A DNA stretch of 64,000 bases from Symsagittifera roscoffensis (lineage: Eukaryota > Xenacoelomorpha > Acoela > Convolutidae): assembly GCF_963678635.1 (NCBI RefSeq), contig NC_087066.1, forward strand, positions 11,392,517-11,456,516. Reading direction: 5' to 3'. Under the pieces are notes generated by a model. That model made no database searches. It saw nothing but the letters and a program-made list of their open reading frames with translations, and was not told the origin of the DNA. The translations under genes were made by a program, and so were the position numbers. Positions 8,781 to 21,099 of this stretch are shown in pieces (positions within the stretch are counted from its first letter, which is position 1; each line of letters starts with the position of its first letter).

Positions 8781-11700
8781 GGTTCTTTTCAAAGTGTGTA
8801 CATTTAAATCCATAGCGTGAAAATAAAGTTATTATGATTAATAAAAAGAGCACTTCTTACTTTTTTTGACAACCGACTCAGTCAATCTTTAAGTAGGAAA
8901 TGCTCGCTAAAACAATCTCAAGTAAAAGCTACAGCTTGCCTATTTGATAGCCTCCTAAGTAGCGTTTTTTTGTTCCTTTCAAAGTGTGTACATTTATTTC
9001 CATGGCGTGAAAAAAAACTATTATGATTAATAAAAGGATCACTTCTTACTTTTTTGACAACCGCCTCAGTCAATCTTCAAGTAAGAAATGCTCACTATAA
9101 CAATCTCAAGTAAAAGCTACAGCTTGCCTATTTGGTAGCCTCCTAAGTAGCGTTTTTTGGTTCTTTTCAAAGTGTGTACATTTAAGGCCATGGCGTGAAA
9201 ATAAAATTGTTATGATCAACAAAAGGAGCACTTAATACTTCTTTTGAAAACCCACTCAGTCAACCTTCAAGTAGGAAAAGCTCACTAAAAAAATCTCAAG
9301 TAAAAGCTACAGCTTGGCTATTTGGTAGCCTTCTAAGTAGCGTTTTTTGGTTCTTTTCAAAGTGTGTACATTTAAATCCATGGCGTGAAAATAAAGTTAT
9401 TATGATTAATAAAAAGAGCACTTCTTACTTTTTTTGACAACCGACTCAGTCAATCTTCAAGTAGGGAATGCTCACTAAAACAATTTCAAGTAAAAGTTAC
9501 AGCTTGCCTATTTGGTAGCCTCCTAAGTAGCGTTTTTTGGTTTTTTTTTTCAAAGTGTGTACATTTAAATCCATGGCGAGAAAATAAAACTATTATGATT
9601 AATAAAAGGAGCACTTCTTACTTTTGTTGACAACCGACTCAGTTAATCTTCAAGTAGGAAAAGCTCACTAAAACAATCTCAAGTAAAAGCTACAGCTTGC
9701 CTATTTGGTAGCCTCCTAAGTAGCGTTTTTTCGTTATTTTGAAAGAGTGTGCATTTAAATCCATGGCGTGAAAATATAAAATTATTATGATCAATAAAAG
9801 GAGCACTTCTTTTTTTTGACAACCGACTCTCTCAAGTAAAAGCTACAGCTTGGCTATTTGGTAGCCTCCTAAGTAGCGTTTTTTGGTTCTTTTCAAAGTG
9901 TGTACATTTAAATCCATGGCGTGAAAATAAAATTATTACGATTAAAAAAAGGAGCATTTCTTACTTTTTTTTAACAAAGTCAATCTTCAAGTAGGAAATG
10001 CTCACTATTACAATCTCAAGTAAAAGCTACAGCTTGCCTATTTGGTAGCCTCCTAAGTAGCGTTTTTTGGTTTTTTTTTTCAAAGTGTGTACATTTAAAT
10101 CCATGGCGAGAAAATAAAACTATTATGATTAATAAAAGGAGCACTTCTTACTTTTGTTGACAACCGACTCAGTTAATCTTCAAGTAGGAAAAGCTCACTA
10201 AAACAATCTCAAGTAAAAGCTACAGCTTGCCTATTTGGTAGCCTCCTAAGTAGCGTTTTTTGGTTCTTTTCAAAGTGTGTACATTTAAATCCATGAAATG
10301 AAATTAAAGTTATTATAGTTAATAAAAAGAGCACTTCTTACTTTTGTTGACAATCGACTCAGTCAGTCTTCGGGTAGGAAATGCTCACTATAACAATCTC
10401 AAGTAAAGCTACAGTTTGCCTATTTGGTAGCCTCCTAAGTAGCGTTTTTTGGTTCTTTTCAAAGTGTGTAAATTTAAATCCATGGCGTGAAAATAAAGTT
10501 ATTATGATTAATAAAAAGAGCATTTCTTTCTTTTTTTGACAACCAATTCAGTCAATCTTCAAGAAGGGAATATTCACTAAAACAATCTCAACTAAAAGTT
10601 ACAGCTTGCCTATTTGGTAGCCTCCTAAGTAGCGTTTTTTCTTTATTTTTAAAGAGTGTGCATTTAAATCCATGGCGTGAAAATAAAATTATTATGATCA
10701 ATAAAAAGAGCACTTCTTACTTTTTTTGACAACCGATTCAGTCAATCTTCAAGTAGAGAATATTCACTAAAACAATCTCAAGTAAAAGCTACAGCTTGCC
10801 TATTTGGTAGCCTCCTAAGTAGCGTTTTCGGGTTTTTTCAAAGTGTGTACATTTAAATCCATGGCGAGAAAATAAAATTATTATGATTAATAAAAGGAGC
10901 ACTTCTTACTTTTGTTGACAACCGACTCAGTCAATCTTCAGGTAGGAAATGCTCACTATAGCAATCTCAAATAAAAGCTACAGCTTGCCTATTTGGTAGC
11001 CTCCTAAGTAGCGTTTTTTGGTTCTTTTCAAAGTGTGTACATTTAAATCCATGGCGTGAAAAAAAAGTTATTATGATTAAACAAAAGAGCACTTCCTACT
11101 TTTTTTGACAACCGATGCAGTCAATCTTCAAGTAGGGAATGCTCACTGAACCAATCTCAAGTAAAAGCTACAGCTTGCCTATTTGGTAGCCTCCTAAGTA
11201 GCGTTTTTTGGTTCTTTTCAAAGTGTGTACATTTAAATCCATGGCGTGAAAATAAAATTATTATGATTAATGAAAAGAGCACTTCTTACTTTTTTTGACA
11301 ACCGATACAGTCAATCTTCAAGTAGGGAATGCTCACTAAAACAATCTCAAGTAAAAACTACAGCTTGCTTATTTGGTAGCCTCCTAAGTAGCGTTTTTCG
11401 GTTTTTTTCAAAGTGTGTACATTTAAATCCATGGCGAGAAAATAAAATTTTTATGATTAAGAAAAGGAGCACTTCTTACTTTTGTTGACAACCGACTCAG
11501 TCAATCTTCAGGTAGGAAATGCTCACTATAACAATCTCAAGTAAAAGCTACAGCTTGCCTATTTGGTAGCCTCCTAAGTAGCGTTTTTTGGTTCTTTTCA
11601 AAGTGTGTACATTTAAATCCATGGCGTGAAAATAAAGTTATTATGATTAATAAAAAGAGCACTTCTTACTTTTTTTGACAACCGACTCAGTCAATCTTCA

Positions 11701-14700
11701 AGTAGGAAATGCTCACTAAAACAATCTCAAGTAAAAGCTACAGCTTGGCTATTTGGTACCTCCTAAGTAGCGTTTTTTTTTTTTTTTTCAAAGTATGTAC
11801 ATTTAAATCCATGGCGAGAAAATAAAATTATTATGGTTAATAAATGGAGCACTTCATACTTTTGTTGACAACCGACTCAGTCAATCTTCAAGTAGGAAAT
11901 GCTCACTATAACAATCTCAAGTAAAAGCTACAGCTTGCCTATTTGGTAGCCTCCTAAGTAGCCTTTTTTGGTTCTTTTCAAAGTGTGTACATTTAAATCC
12001 ATGGCGTGAAAATAAAGTTATTATGATTAGAAAAAAGAGTATTTCTTACTTTTTTTGACAACCGATACAGTCAATCTTCAAGCAGGGAATGCTCACTAAA
12101 ACAATCTCAAGTAAAAACTACAGCTTGCCTATTTGGTAGCCTCCTGAGTAGCGTTTTTTCGTTATTTTTAAAGAGTGTGCATTTAAATCCATGGCGTGAA
12201 AATAAAATTGTTATGATCAATAAAAGGAGCACTTTTTACTGTTTTTGACAACCGACTCAGTCAATCTTCAAGTAGGGAATGCTCACTAAAACAATCTCAA
12301 GTAAAAACTACAGCTTGCCTATTTGGTAGCCTCCTAAGTAGCGTTTTTCGGTTTTTTTCAAAGTGTGTACATTTATATCCATGGCGAGAAAATAAAATTA
12401 TTATGATTAATAAAAGGAGCACTTCTTACTTTTGTTGACAACCGACTCAGTCAATCTTCAGGTAGGAAATGCTTACTATTACAATCTCAAGTAAAAGCTA
12501 CAGCTTGCCTATTTGGTAGCCTCCTAAGTAGCGTTTTTTGGTTCTTTTCAAAGTGTGTACATTTAAATCCATGGCGTGAAAATAAAAATATTATGATTAA
12601 TAAAAAGAGCACTTCTTACTTTTTTTGACAACCGTTTCAGTCAATCTTCAAGTAGGAAATGCTCACTAAAACAACCTCAAGTAAAAGCTACAGCTTGCCT
12701 ATTTGGTAGCTTCCTAAGTAGCGTTTTTTGTTTTTTTTTTCAAAGTGTGTACATTTAAATCCATGGCGAGAAAATAAAATTATTATGATTAATAATGGGA
12801 TCACTTCTTACTTTTGTTGACAACCGACTCAATCAATCTTCAAGTAGGAAATGCTCACTAAAACAATCTCAAGTAAAACTACAGCTTGCCCATTTGATAG
12901 CCTCCTAAGTAGCGTTTTTTGGTTCTTTTCAAAGTGTGTACGATTAAATCCATGGCGTGAAAACATGATTATTACGATTAAAAAAAGGAGCACTTCTTAC
13001 TTTTGCTGACAACCGACTCAGTCAATCTTCAAGTAGGAAATGGTCACTAAAACAATCTCAAGTAAAACTACAGCTTGCCTATTTGGTAGCCTCCTAAATA
13101 ACGTTTTTTGGTTCTTTTCAAAGTGTGTACATTTAAATACATGGCGTGAAAATAAAATGATTATGGTTAATAAAAGGAGCACTTAAAACTTCTTATGAAA
13201 ACACACTCAGTCAATCTTCAAGTAGGAAATGCTCACTAAAAGAAACTCAAGTAAAAGCTACAGCTTGGCTATTTGGTAGCCTTCTAAGTAGCGTTTTTTG
13301 GTTCTTTTCAAAGTGTGTACATTTAAATCCATGGTGTGAAAATAAAGTTATTATGATTAATAAAAAGAGCACTTCTTACTTTTTTTGACAACCGACTCAG
13401 TCAATCTTCAGGTAGGAAATGCTAACTAAAACAATCTCAACTAAAACTACAGCTTGCCTATTTGATAGCCTCCTAAGTAGCGTTTTTTGGTTCTTTTCAA
13501 AGTGTGTACAATTAAAGCCATGGCGTGAAAATAAAATGATTATGGTTAATAAAAGGAGCACTTAAAATTTCTTATGAACACCCACTCAGTCAATCTTCAA
13601 GTAGGAAATGCTCACTAAAAGAATCTCAAGTAAAAGCTACAGCTTGGCTATTTGGTAGCCTTCTAAGTAGCGTTTTTTGGTTCTTTTCAAAGTGTGTACA
13701 TTTAAATCCATGGCGTGAAAATAAAGTTATAATGATTAATAAAAAGAGCACTTCTTACTTTTTTTGACAACCGACTCAGTCAATCTTCAGGTAGGAAATG
13801 CTCACTAAAACAAACTCAAGTAAAACTATAGCTTGCCTATTTGATAGCCTCCTAAGTAGCGTTTTTTCGTTTTTTCAAAATGTGTACATTTAAATCCATG
13901 GCGTGAAAATAAAATGATTATGGTTAATAAAAGGAGCACTTAAAACTTCTTATGAAAACCCACTCAGTCAATCTTCAAGTAGGAAATGCTCACTAAAAGA
14001 ATCTCAAGTAAAAGCTACAGCTTGGCTATTTGGTAGCCTTCTAAGTAGCGTTTTTTGGTTCTTTTCAAAGTGTGTACATTTAAATCCATGTCGTGAAAAT
14101 AAAGTTATAATGATTAAAAAAAAGAGCACTTCTTACTTTTTTTGACAACCGACTCAGTCAATCTTCAGGTAGGAAATGCTCACTAAAACAATCTCAAGTA
14201 AAACTACAGCTTGCCTATTTGATAGCCTCCTAAGTAGCGTTTTTTGGTTCTTTTCAAAGTGTGTACATTTAAATCCATGGCGTGAAAATAAAATTATTAT
14301 GGTTAATAAAAGGAGCACTTAAGACTTCTTATGAAAACCCACTCAGTCAATCTTCAAGTAGGAAATGCTCACTAAAAGAATCTCAAGTAAAAGCTACAGC
14401 TTGGCTATTTGGTAGCCTTCTAAGTAGCGTTTTTTGTTTCTTTTCAAAGTGTGTACATTTAAATCCATGTCGTGAAAATAAAGTTATAATGATTAAAAAA
14501 AAGAGCACTTCTTACTTTTTTTGACAACCGACTCAGTCAATCTTCAGGTAGGAAATGCTCACTAAAACAATCTCAAGTAAAACTACAGCTTGCCTATTTG
14601 ATAGCCTCCTAAGTAGCGTTTTTTGGTTCTTTTCAAAGTGTGTACATTTAAATTCATGGCGTGAAAATAAAATTATTATGATTAATAAAAGGAGCACTTA

Positions 14701-17424
14701 AGACTTCTTATGAAAACCCACTCAGTCAATCTTCAAGTAGGAAATGCTCACTAAAAGAATCTCAAGTAAAAGCTACAGCTTGGCTATTTGGTAGCCTTCT
14801 AAGTAGCGTTTTTTGGTTCTTTTCAAAGTGTGTACATTTAAATCCATGTCGTGAAAATAAAGTTATAATGATTAAAAAAAAGAGCACTTCTTACTTTTTT
14901 TGACAACCGACTCAGTCAATCTTCAGGTAGGAAATGCTCACTAAAACAATCTCAAGTAAAACTACAGCTTGCCTATTTGATAGCCTCCTAAGTAGCGTTT
15001 TTTGGTTCTTTTCAAAGTGTGTACATTTAAATCCATGGCGTGAAAATAAAATTATTATGGTTAATAAAAGGAGCACTTAAGACTTCTTATGAAAACCCAC
15101 TCAGTCAATCTTCAAGTAGGAAATGCTCACTAAAAGAATCTCAAGTAAAAGCTACAGCTTGGCTATTTGGTAGCCTTCTAAGTAGCGTTTTTTGTTTCTT
15201 TTCAAAGTGTGTACATTTAAATCCATGTCGTGAAAATAAAGTTATAATGATTAAAAAAAAGAGCACTTCTTGCTTTTTTTGACAACCGACTCAGTCAATC
15301 TTCAGGTAGGAAATGCTCACTAAAACAATCTCAAGTAAAACTACAGCTTGCCTATTTGATAGCCTCCTAAGTAGCGTTTTTTGGTTCTTTTCAAAGTGTG
15401 TACATTTAAATTCATGGCGTGAAAATAAAATTATTATGATTAATAAAAGGAGCACTTAAGACTTCTTATGAAAACCCACTCAGTCAATCTTCAAGTAGGA
15501 AATGCTCACTAAAAGAATCTCAAGTAAAAGCTACAGCTTGGCTATTTGGTAGCCTTCTAAGTAGCGTTTTTTGGTTCTTTTCAAAGTGTGTACATTTAAA
15601 TCCATGTCGTGAAAATAAAGTTATAATGATTAAAAAAAAGAGCACTTCTTACTTTTTTTGACAACCGACTCAGTCAATCTTCAGGTAGGAAATGCTCACT
15701 AAAAGAATCTCAAGTAAAAGCTACAGCTTGGCTATTTGGTAGCCTTCTAAGTAGCGTTTTTTGTTTCTTTTCAAAGTGTGTACATTTAAATCCATGTCGT
15801 GAAAATAAAGTTATAATGATTAAAAAAAAGAGCACTTCTTGCTTTTTTTGACAACCGACTCAGTCAATCTTCAGGTAGGAAATGCTCACTAAAAGAATCT
15901 CAAGTAAAAGCTACAGCTTGGCTATTTGGTAGCCTTCTAAGTAGCGTTTTTTGGTTCTTTTCAAAGTGTGTACATTTAAATCCATGGCGTGAAAATAAAG
16001 TTATAATGATTAATAAAAAGAGCACTTCTTACTTTTTTTGACAACCGACTCAGTCAATCTTCAAGTAGAGAATGCTCACTAAAACAATTTCAAGTAAAAG
16101 CTACAGCTTGCCTATTTGGTAGCCTCCTATGTAGCGTTTTTTGGTTCTTTTCAAAGTGTGTACATTTAAATCCATGGCGTGAAAATAAAATTATTATGGT
16201 TAATAAAAGGAGCACTTAAGACTTCTTATGAAAACCCACTCAGTCAATCTTCAAGTAGGAAATGCTCACTAAAAGAATCTCAAGTAAAAGCTACAGCTTG
16301 GCTATTTGGTAGCCTTCTAAGTAGCGTTTTTTGTTTCTTTTCAAAGTGTGTACATTTAAATCCATGTCGTGAAAATAAAGTTATAATGATTAAAAAAAAG
16401 AGCACTTCTTACTTTTTTTGACAACCGACTCAGTCAATCTTCAGGTAGGAAATGCTCACTAAAACAATCTCAAGTAAAACTACAGCTTGCCTATTTGATA
16501 GCCTCCTAAGTAGCGTTTTTTGGTTCTTTTCAAAGTGTGTACATTTAAATTCATGGCGTGAAAATAAAATTATTATGATTAATAAAAGGAGCACTTAAGA
16601 CTTCTTATGAAAACCCACTCAGTCAATCTTCAAGTAGGAAATGCTCACTAAAAGAATCTCAAGTAAAAGCTACAGCTTGGCTATTTGGTAGCCTTCTAAG
16701 TAGCGTTTTTTGGTTCTTTTCAAAGTGTGTACATTTAAATCCATGGCGTGAAAATAAAGTTATAATGATTAATAAAAAGAGCACTTCTTACTTTTTTTGA
16801 CAACCGACTCAGTCAATCTTCAAGTAGGGAATGCTCACTAAAACAATTTCAAGTAAAAGCTACAGCTTGCCTATTTGGTAGCCTCCTATGTAGCGTTTTT
16901 TGGTTCTTTTCAAAGTGTGTACATTTAAATCCATGGCGTGAAAATAAAATTATTACGATTTAAAAAAGGAGCTTTTCTTACTTTTTTTGACAACCGACTC
17001 AGTCAATCTTCAAGTAGGAAATGCTCACTAAAACAATCTCAAGTAAAAGCTACAGTTTGCCTATTTGGTAGCCTCCTAAGTAGCGTTTTTTGTTTTTTTT
17101 CAAAGTGTGTACATTTAAATCCATGGCGTGAAATTAAAATTATCATGATTACTAAAAGGAGCACATCTTACTTTTTTTTGACAACCGACTCAGTCAATCT
17201 TCAAGTAGGAAATGCTCTCTAAAAGAATCTCAAGCAAAAGCTACAGCTTGCCTATTTGGTAGCCTCTAAGTAGCGTTTTTTGATTCTTTTCAAAGTGTGT
17301 ACATTTAAATCCATGGCTTGAAAATAAAATTATTATGATTAATAAAAAGAGCACTCTTACTTTTTTTGACAACCGACTCAGTCAATTTTCAAGTAGGAAA
17401 TTCTCACTAAAACAATCTCAAGTT
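8781..17424. repeat. satellite array, ~190-bp unit, about 45 copies
   Basis: The unit can be aligned on GGTTCTTTTCAAAGTGTGTA (first at 8,781) and recurs every 188-193 bp to 17,424. The inner landmarks ACAACCGACTCAGTCAATCTTCA, AAGCTACAGCTTG and TAGCCTCCTAAGTAGCG recur with it. Units differ by scattered substitutions, small indels in T runs, and some deletions (for example a shortened unit near 9,800). The 60-95-residue open frames seen in the array are by-products of the repeat and encode nothing recognisable. The unit length is close to a nucleosome repeat, as in many centromeric or heterochromatic satellites, but location on the chromosome cannot be told. The left edge cuts into the integrase frame; the right edge is abrupt (AATCTCAAGT then unrelated sequence). 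Confidence 0.95.
13140..16780. repeat. dimeric higher-order repeat (~379 bp) inside the satellite
   Basis: Here two unit types alternate. Type A has GGAGCACTTAA(A/G)ACTTCTTATGAAAACCCACTC, AAAAGAATCTC, GCTTGGC and TAGCCTTC. Type B has AAGAGCACTTCTTACTTTTTTTGACAACC, AAAACAATCTC, GCTTGCC and TTTGATAGCCTCC. The type A signature appears near 13,183, 13,561, 13,940, 14,318, 14,698, 15,076, 15,456, 16,216 and 16,595, that is every 378-380 bp with one register missing. Around 15,640-16,040 mixed A/B units occur, as expected from unequal exchange. Dimers are far more alike than units in the left half, so this part was homogenised recently. Confidence 0.85.
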
Positions 17425-18179
17425 TTTTCTAGGCGGATCCTCAACAACGCGCCATGTCTTGAAGCCAAAATTACATCAACGTTACATAAGAATGGCATAA
17501 TCCCAATGACTATCTGTTTTTATATTGCATAACAACCCTACTTTTCGGCCTGATCTAATGGTATTTTTCGCAGCTTAATGGCATGCCACTGTTGGTATAC
17601 CACCGACACAATTGCGTTATATTGGTTAGGAATGATATTTGAAGTCAGTTGTATTCTTTATTCGTTCGCAAAAATCAGCTATGTAAGTTATGGATAATTA
17701 ACCAAAATACTCAAAAACAACTCTGTGGAGCCATCGGCTCAAACCTGCTACTCATTTTTGTTGCATTTTTTTTTCAGGATATAAGGACCCAAATACACTA
17801 ATTAAAAGACAAATGTTTTTTCATTGCAAATTTCGTTTTCTCCTAATTTTCCAGCATTATAAATAAAAAATTGGATAACCCTCACATTAACAAGTTATTG
17901 TAACATTCCATGGACTATGACTACCCAGCAAATAAATCACTTTATAAGAAACAGTCCATAATAAAATGAAACCAAAAAATCGGATATGAAACAGCAAAAG
18001 ACACTACAGAATTTTCCCTCTCAACAGGCCTTTATAAACAGTCTGAGAACCCTGGTATTTGTTCTGGCAGTCAGGGTGCATCTAGCAGCAGTTTTTTTAG
18101 TCTAGAAAACGAGCAAATATAGAATGGCATTATAGCATGATAAACATAATGTAGCAAAAATAGCATGCACAGGCTAGTC
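17425..18179. other. AT-rich non-coding sequence
   Basis: No frame, RNA gene or repeat that I can support. The sequence just right of the satellite (CTAGGCGGATCC...) is unrelated to the unit. Confidence 0.5.
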
Positions 18180-18830
18180 AACAAAAAAAACGAAAGTCAC
18201 ACAATTTAAAAAAGTCATAAAACAAGGATAGCTGGTTTTTGTGCAAAAATCACAGAATGATCCGACCATAGTCTTAATAAATACTCTTTTTTTTCCAAAT
18301 TAGTGTCATTTTTTCTGTGTGGTGCAAAAAATAGATCTAAAAGAAAAAAAAGAAATAAGACATGTTTGACGCTCATAGTCGAATGAGCCGATTGTAACAT
18401 AGTGTTGAAGACAAATGTCTAAGAAAACGACAAAAAGTATTGTACAAAATTTTAAAAATTTCACATTTTTTTTTAATTTTTTGCAGACTTTTTTCAAACT
18501 TGTAAGAATTTTGATATTCAAAATGGCACTAAAACCCCAAAAACTAACTATGCTCGGGTAGAACCAAGTTTTCAAGGCTGAAATAAAACTTAGATAAGCT
18601 ATTTTAAGCCTGCACGATGGCATATTAGCTTGAAATGAAACAAAAAATCAAAAGTTTTAAACCATTTTTCTCGACACTGAGTTGAGAGTTTTTTTCGAGT
18701 TTTCTCGAAACCGATGATTATTTTAGTAGAAAACAGAAGAGAAAAAAAAGAAAAAACTAATACGCACCCAAATTTTTCTTTATTTAAAAAAACTTTCGGG
18801 ACAAAAATCGATCTCTCAAACAATCTATGT
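18180..18830 (-). repeat. copy of a dispersed repeat family (GGTCGAAGCATTCTG family)
   Basis: On the minus strand it shares several blocks with other copies in the window: the end block GAC(T)ATGGTCG..CATTCTGTG..CTTGCACAA..CCGGC..TCCTTG, and an inner block with TCAGTGTCGAGAAAAA..GTTTGAA and AGGTGAGCGAGCAGGCT. Other copies are near 23,760-24,320, 41,240-41,700, 54,690-55,200, 56,710-57,120 and 60,880-61,350. Copies are diverged; ends are not sharp. Confidence 0.55.
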
Positions 18831-19039
18831 TAGCTGGGACGGAAAAAATGCTTCTCAAAAATTTTCAGAAAAACCAGTTCTCAGCATACTTATTGAATGA
18901 AATTCAAACTCCCTGAAATAATTTTCCGAAAACTTTTATTTTTGTCACAGCCAATTTCTAAACAAATTTAAAATCAAAAGTTTATTAAACTAATTTTTAA
19001 AATTTTAAAGGAATCATTGGAAAATTACTAGCCAGCCCG

Positions 19040-21090
19040 TTTCAAATAATTAATCGGCTTGCAAAAAAAATAATTGTTGTTTGATCAAACGAACCCAGCA
19101 AAAAAACTTTGAAGAATTTCGTAGTTTGGTTTCGATAGTTCCAATGCAAGCTGATCAAGCAAAACAAAAGTTGAAAAATTTCAAGTTTTTTCATAGACAC
19201 AAGCAGGTTTGCGAAACCATTTCCGAGCAATTTATCCAAGCTATGATATTTTAAAAAGGTTAAAGTTATTTCATGAAGCAATCAAATAGATAAAAAATTA
19301 AGTTTTTTCTGTTGAAACCATTCAAGCGATAAACTATTAATTTTCTTCCAGCTATGAAGCTTTTAAACATATACCAAATCGTTTTGCTTAATTTTTAGGG
19401 TTTTCAAAGCAAACCATTTCAGTTATAAATCTTTGAAAGATTGCAAATAATTTCCTGAAGGCGGCAAAAAAAATAATTTTCTTTTTTGAAGTCATTCAAG
19501 CGACGAAAATTTGAAGTATTTGAAGTTACTTCATGAAGGGAAGCGGATGAATGGGGACAAATTAATTTTTTTTATTGAAGCAATCCAAGCGTTGAAACTT
19601 TGAGATGCTTCAAGCTGTCCCATAAAGCGAATTAATTCGCAAAAACATAAGTTTTCTGAAGCAAGCTATTGAAGCAATGAAAAATTGAAATATGTCAAGT
19701 TGTTTCTTAGACCCGTATTCCCAGTTGTTCTTAGACCAATTCGATGAAAGGAAAAAAATTTCCTATGCAAGGTATTCAAGCAAAGAAGTTCTGAAATATT
19801 TCAAGTTATTCCATAGTGCAAATCAGTCAGCAAAAATTTTTCAATTTTTTTTATGGCAAGCTATTGAAGCGACAAAAATTGAAAATATTTAAAACTGTTT
19901 TTCAAATTTTTGTAGCAAGCCATTCAAGCGATGCAACTTCGATATAATTTAAGTTATTTTATGGAGCGAACTTAACTGCAACAAATTCAAAATTTTCTTA
20001 AGCAAACTATTCAAACTACGAAAATTTTGTATGTCAATTTAGTTAGTGAAGCAACTAAGTTCGCAAAAATTTAAGTTTTTGTTTTGACGCCATTCTAGCG
20101 AAAAAACTTTTCAAGTTATTTCATACCACAAATCGGTTTGCGGAAACTTTTTTTTTCTAGGCAAGCTGTTCAAGTGATGTAACCCTAAAAGTTTTTAAAG
20201 TTACTTCATTGAGCAAACTCTACGCAATAAGTTCAAGTTGTTGTTAAACAAGTTATGCAAGCTATAAATTTTTAATATTTCAATTTATTTCATCAATCAT
20301 AAAGATGGCAAAAAGTTAGGTTTTTTATTTGAAGTCATTTGAGCATTGAAATCATTCAAGCTCTTCATACAACGAATTGGTTTTCAAAATTTTAAAGTTT
20401 TCTAAGCAAGCTGTTCAAGCAATGTAACCTCAAAAAACTTCAAGTCAAGTTAATTTATGGAGCGAAGTGTACTACAACAGGTGCAAGTTTTCTTAAGCAA
20501 GCTATTCAAGCTATGAAATTTCATTATGTCAATTCATTTCATTAAGCGAATAGGTTGACAAAAAGTTTAAATTTTTTACCGAATCGATTTGCGAACAGCT
20601 TAAATTATTTAAGCAAGCTAATCAAGCTATGGAATATTTCAAGTTATTTCATAGAGCATATCAGTTTGCTAAAAAAAATAAAATATTGAAATAAACTATT
20701 CAAGCTATAAAACTATGAAATTTTTCAAGTTATTTATTGACCGAATCCTTGGTTAAAAAAATTAAAGCAAGCTACTCCAGTTTTGAAATTTTTTCTAAAA
20801 TTAATATTGACGAGTTGGATTGCGAAAAAGTTAAAGTTTTTCAATGCATGCAATTCGAGCTGTGAAACAGTTCAAGTTATGAAACTTTTAAGAACTTCAG
20901 ATTTTTTCATTGACCGAATTAATGGTAAACATTCAAGTTTGTTTAATCAAGTTATTCAAAAACAGTATTGGTTTGCTAAAAAAATAAGTTTTTTCCAATC
21001 AAGTTAATTCACACACTGAGTTGGTCTGTGAAAAAGTTCATTAGTTATTTCATAGACCGAATTGCATATGAAATTTCGAAAATTCTGAAA
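19040..21090. repeat. degenerate tandem repeat, ~90-bp unit, about 20 copies
   Basis: A loose unit recurs across 2 kb: AAGCAAGCTATTCAAGC.ATGAAA, then a spacer, then TTTCAAGTTATTTCATAGAGCGAAT.GGTTTGCAAAAA, then AAGTTTT. Landmarks of the AGTTATTTCAT type occur near 19,266, 19,525, 19,800, 19,945, 20,110, 20,200, 20,450, 20,540, 20,640, 20,730 and 21,035. Units are heavily diverged, so the array is old. No coding potential beyond short chance frames. Confidence 0.7.
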
Positions 21091-21099
21091 AACTACCCG

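Noticed and set aside
8781-17424. Regular repeats as a CRISPR-like array
   Set aside because: Units are contiguous and 190 bp long without distinct spacers, in an animal genome.
11270-17532. Several 60-95-codon open frames with nearly identical products
   Set aside because: They recur because the satellite repeats; the unit length is not a multiple of three, the frames cross unit borders and match no domain.
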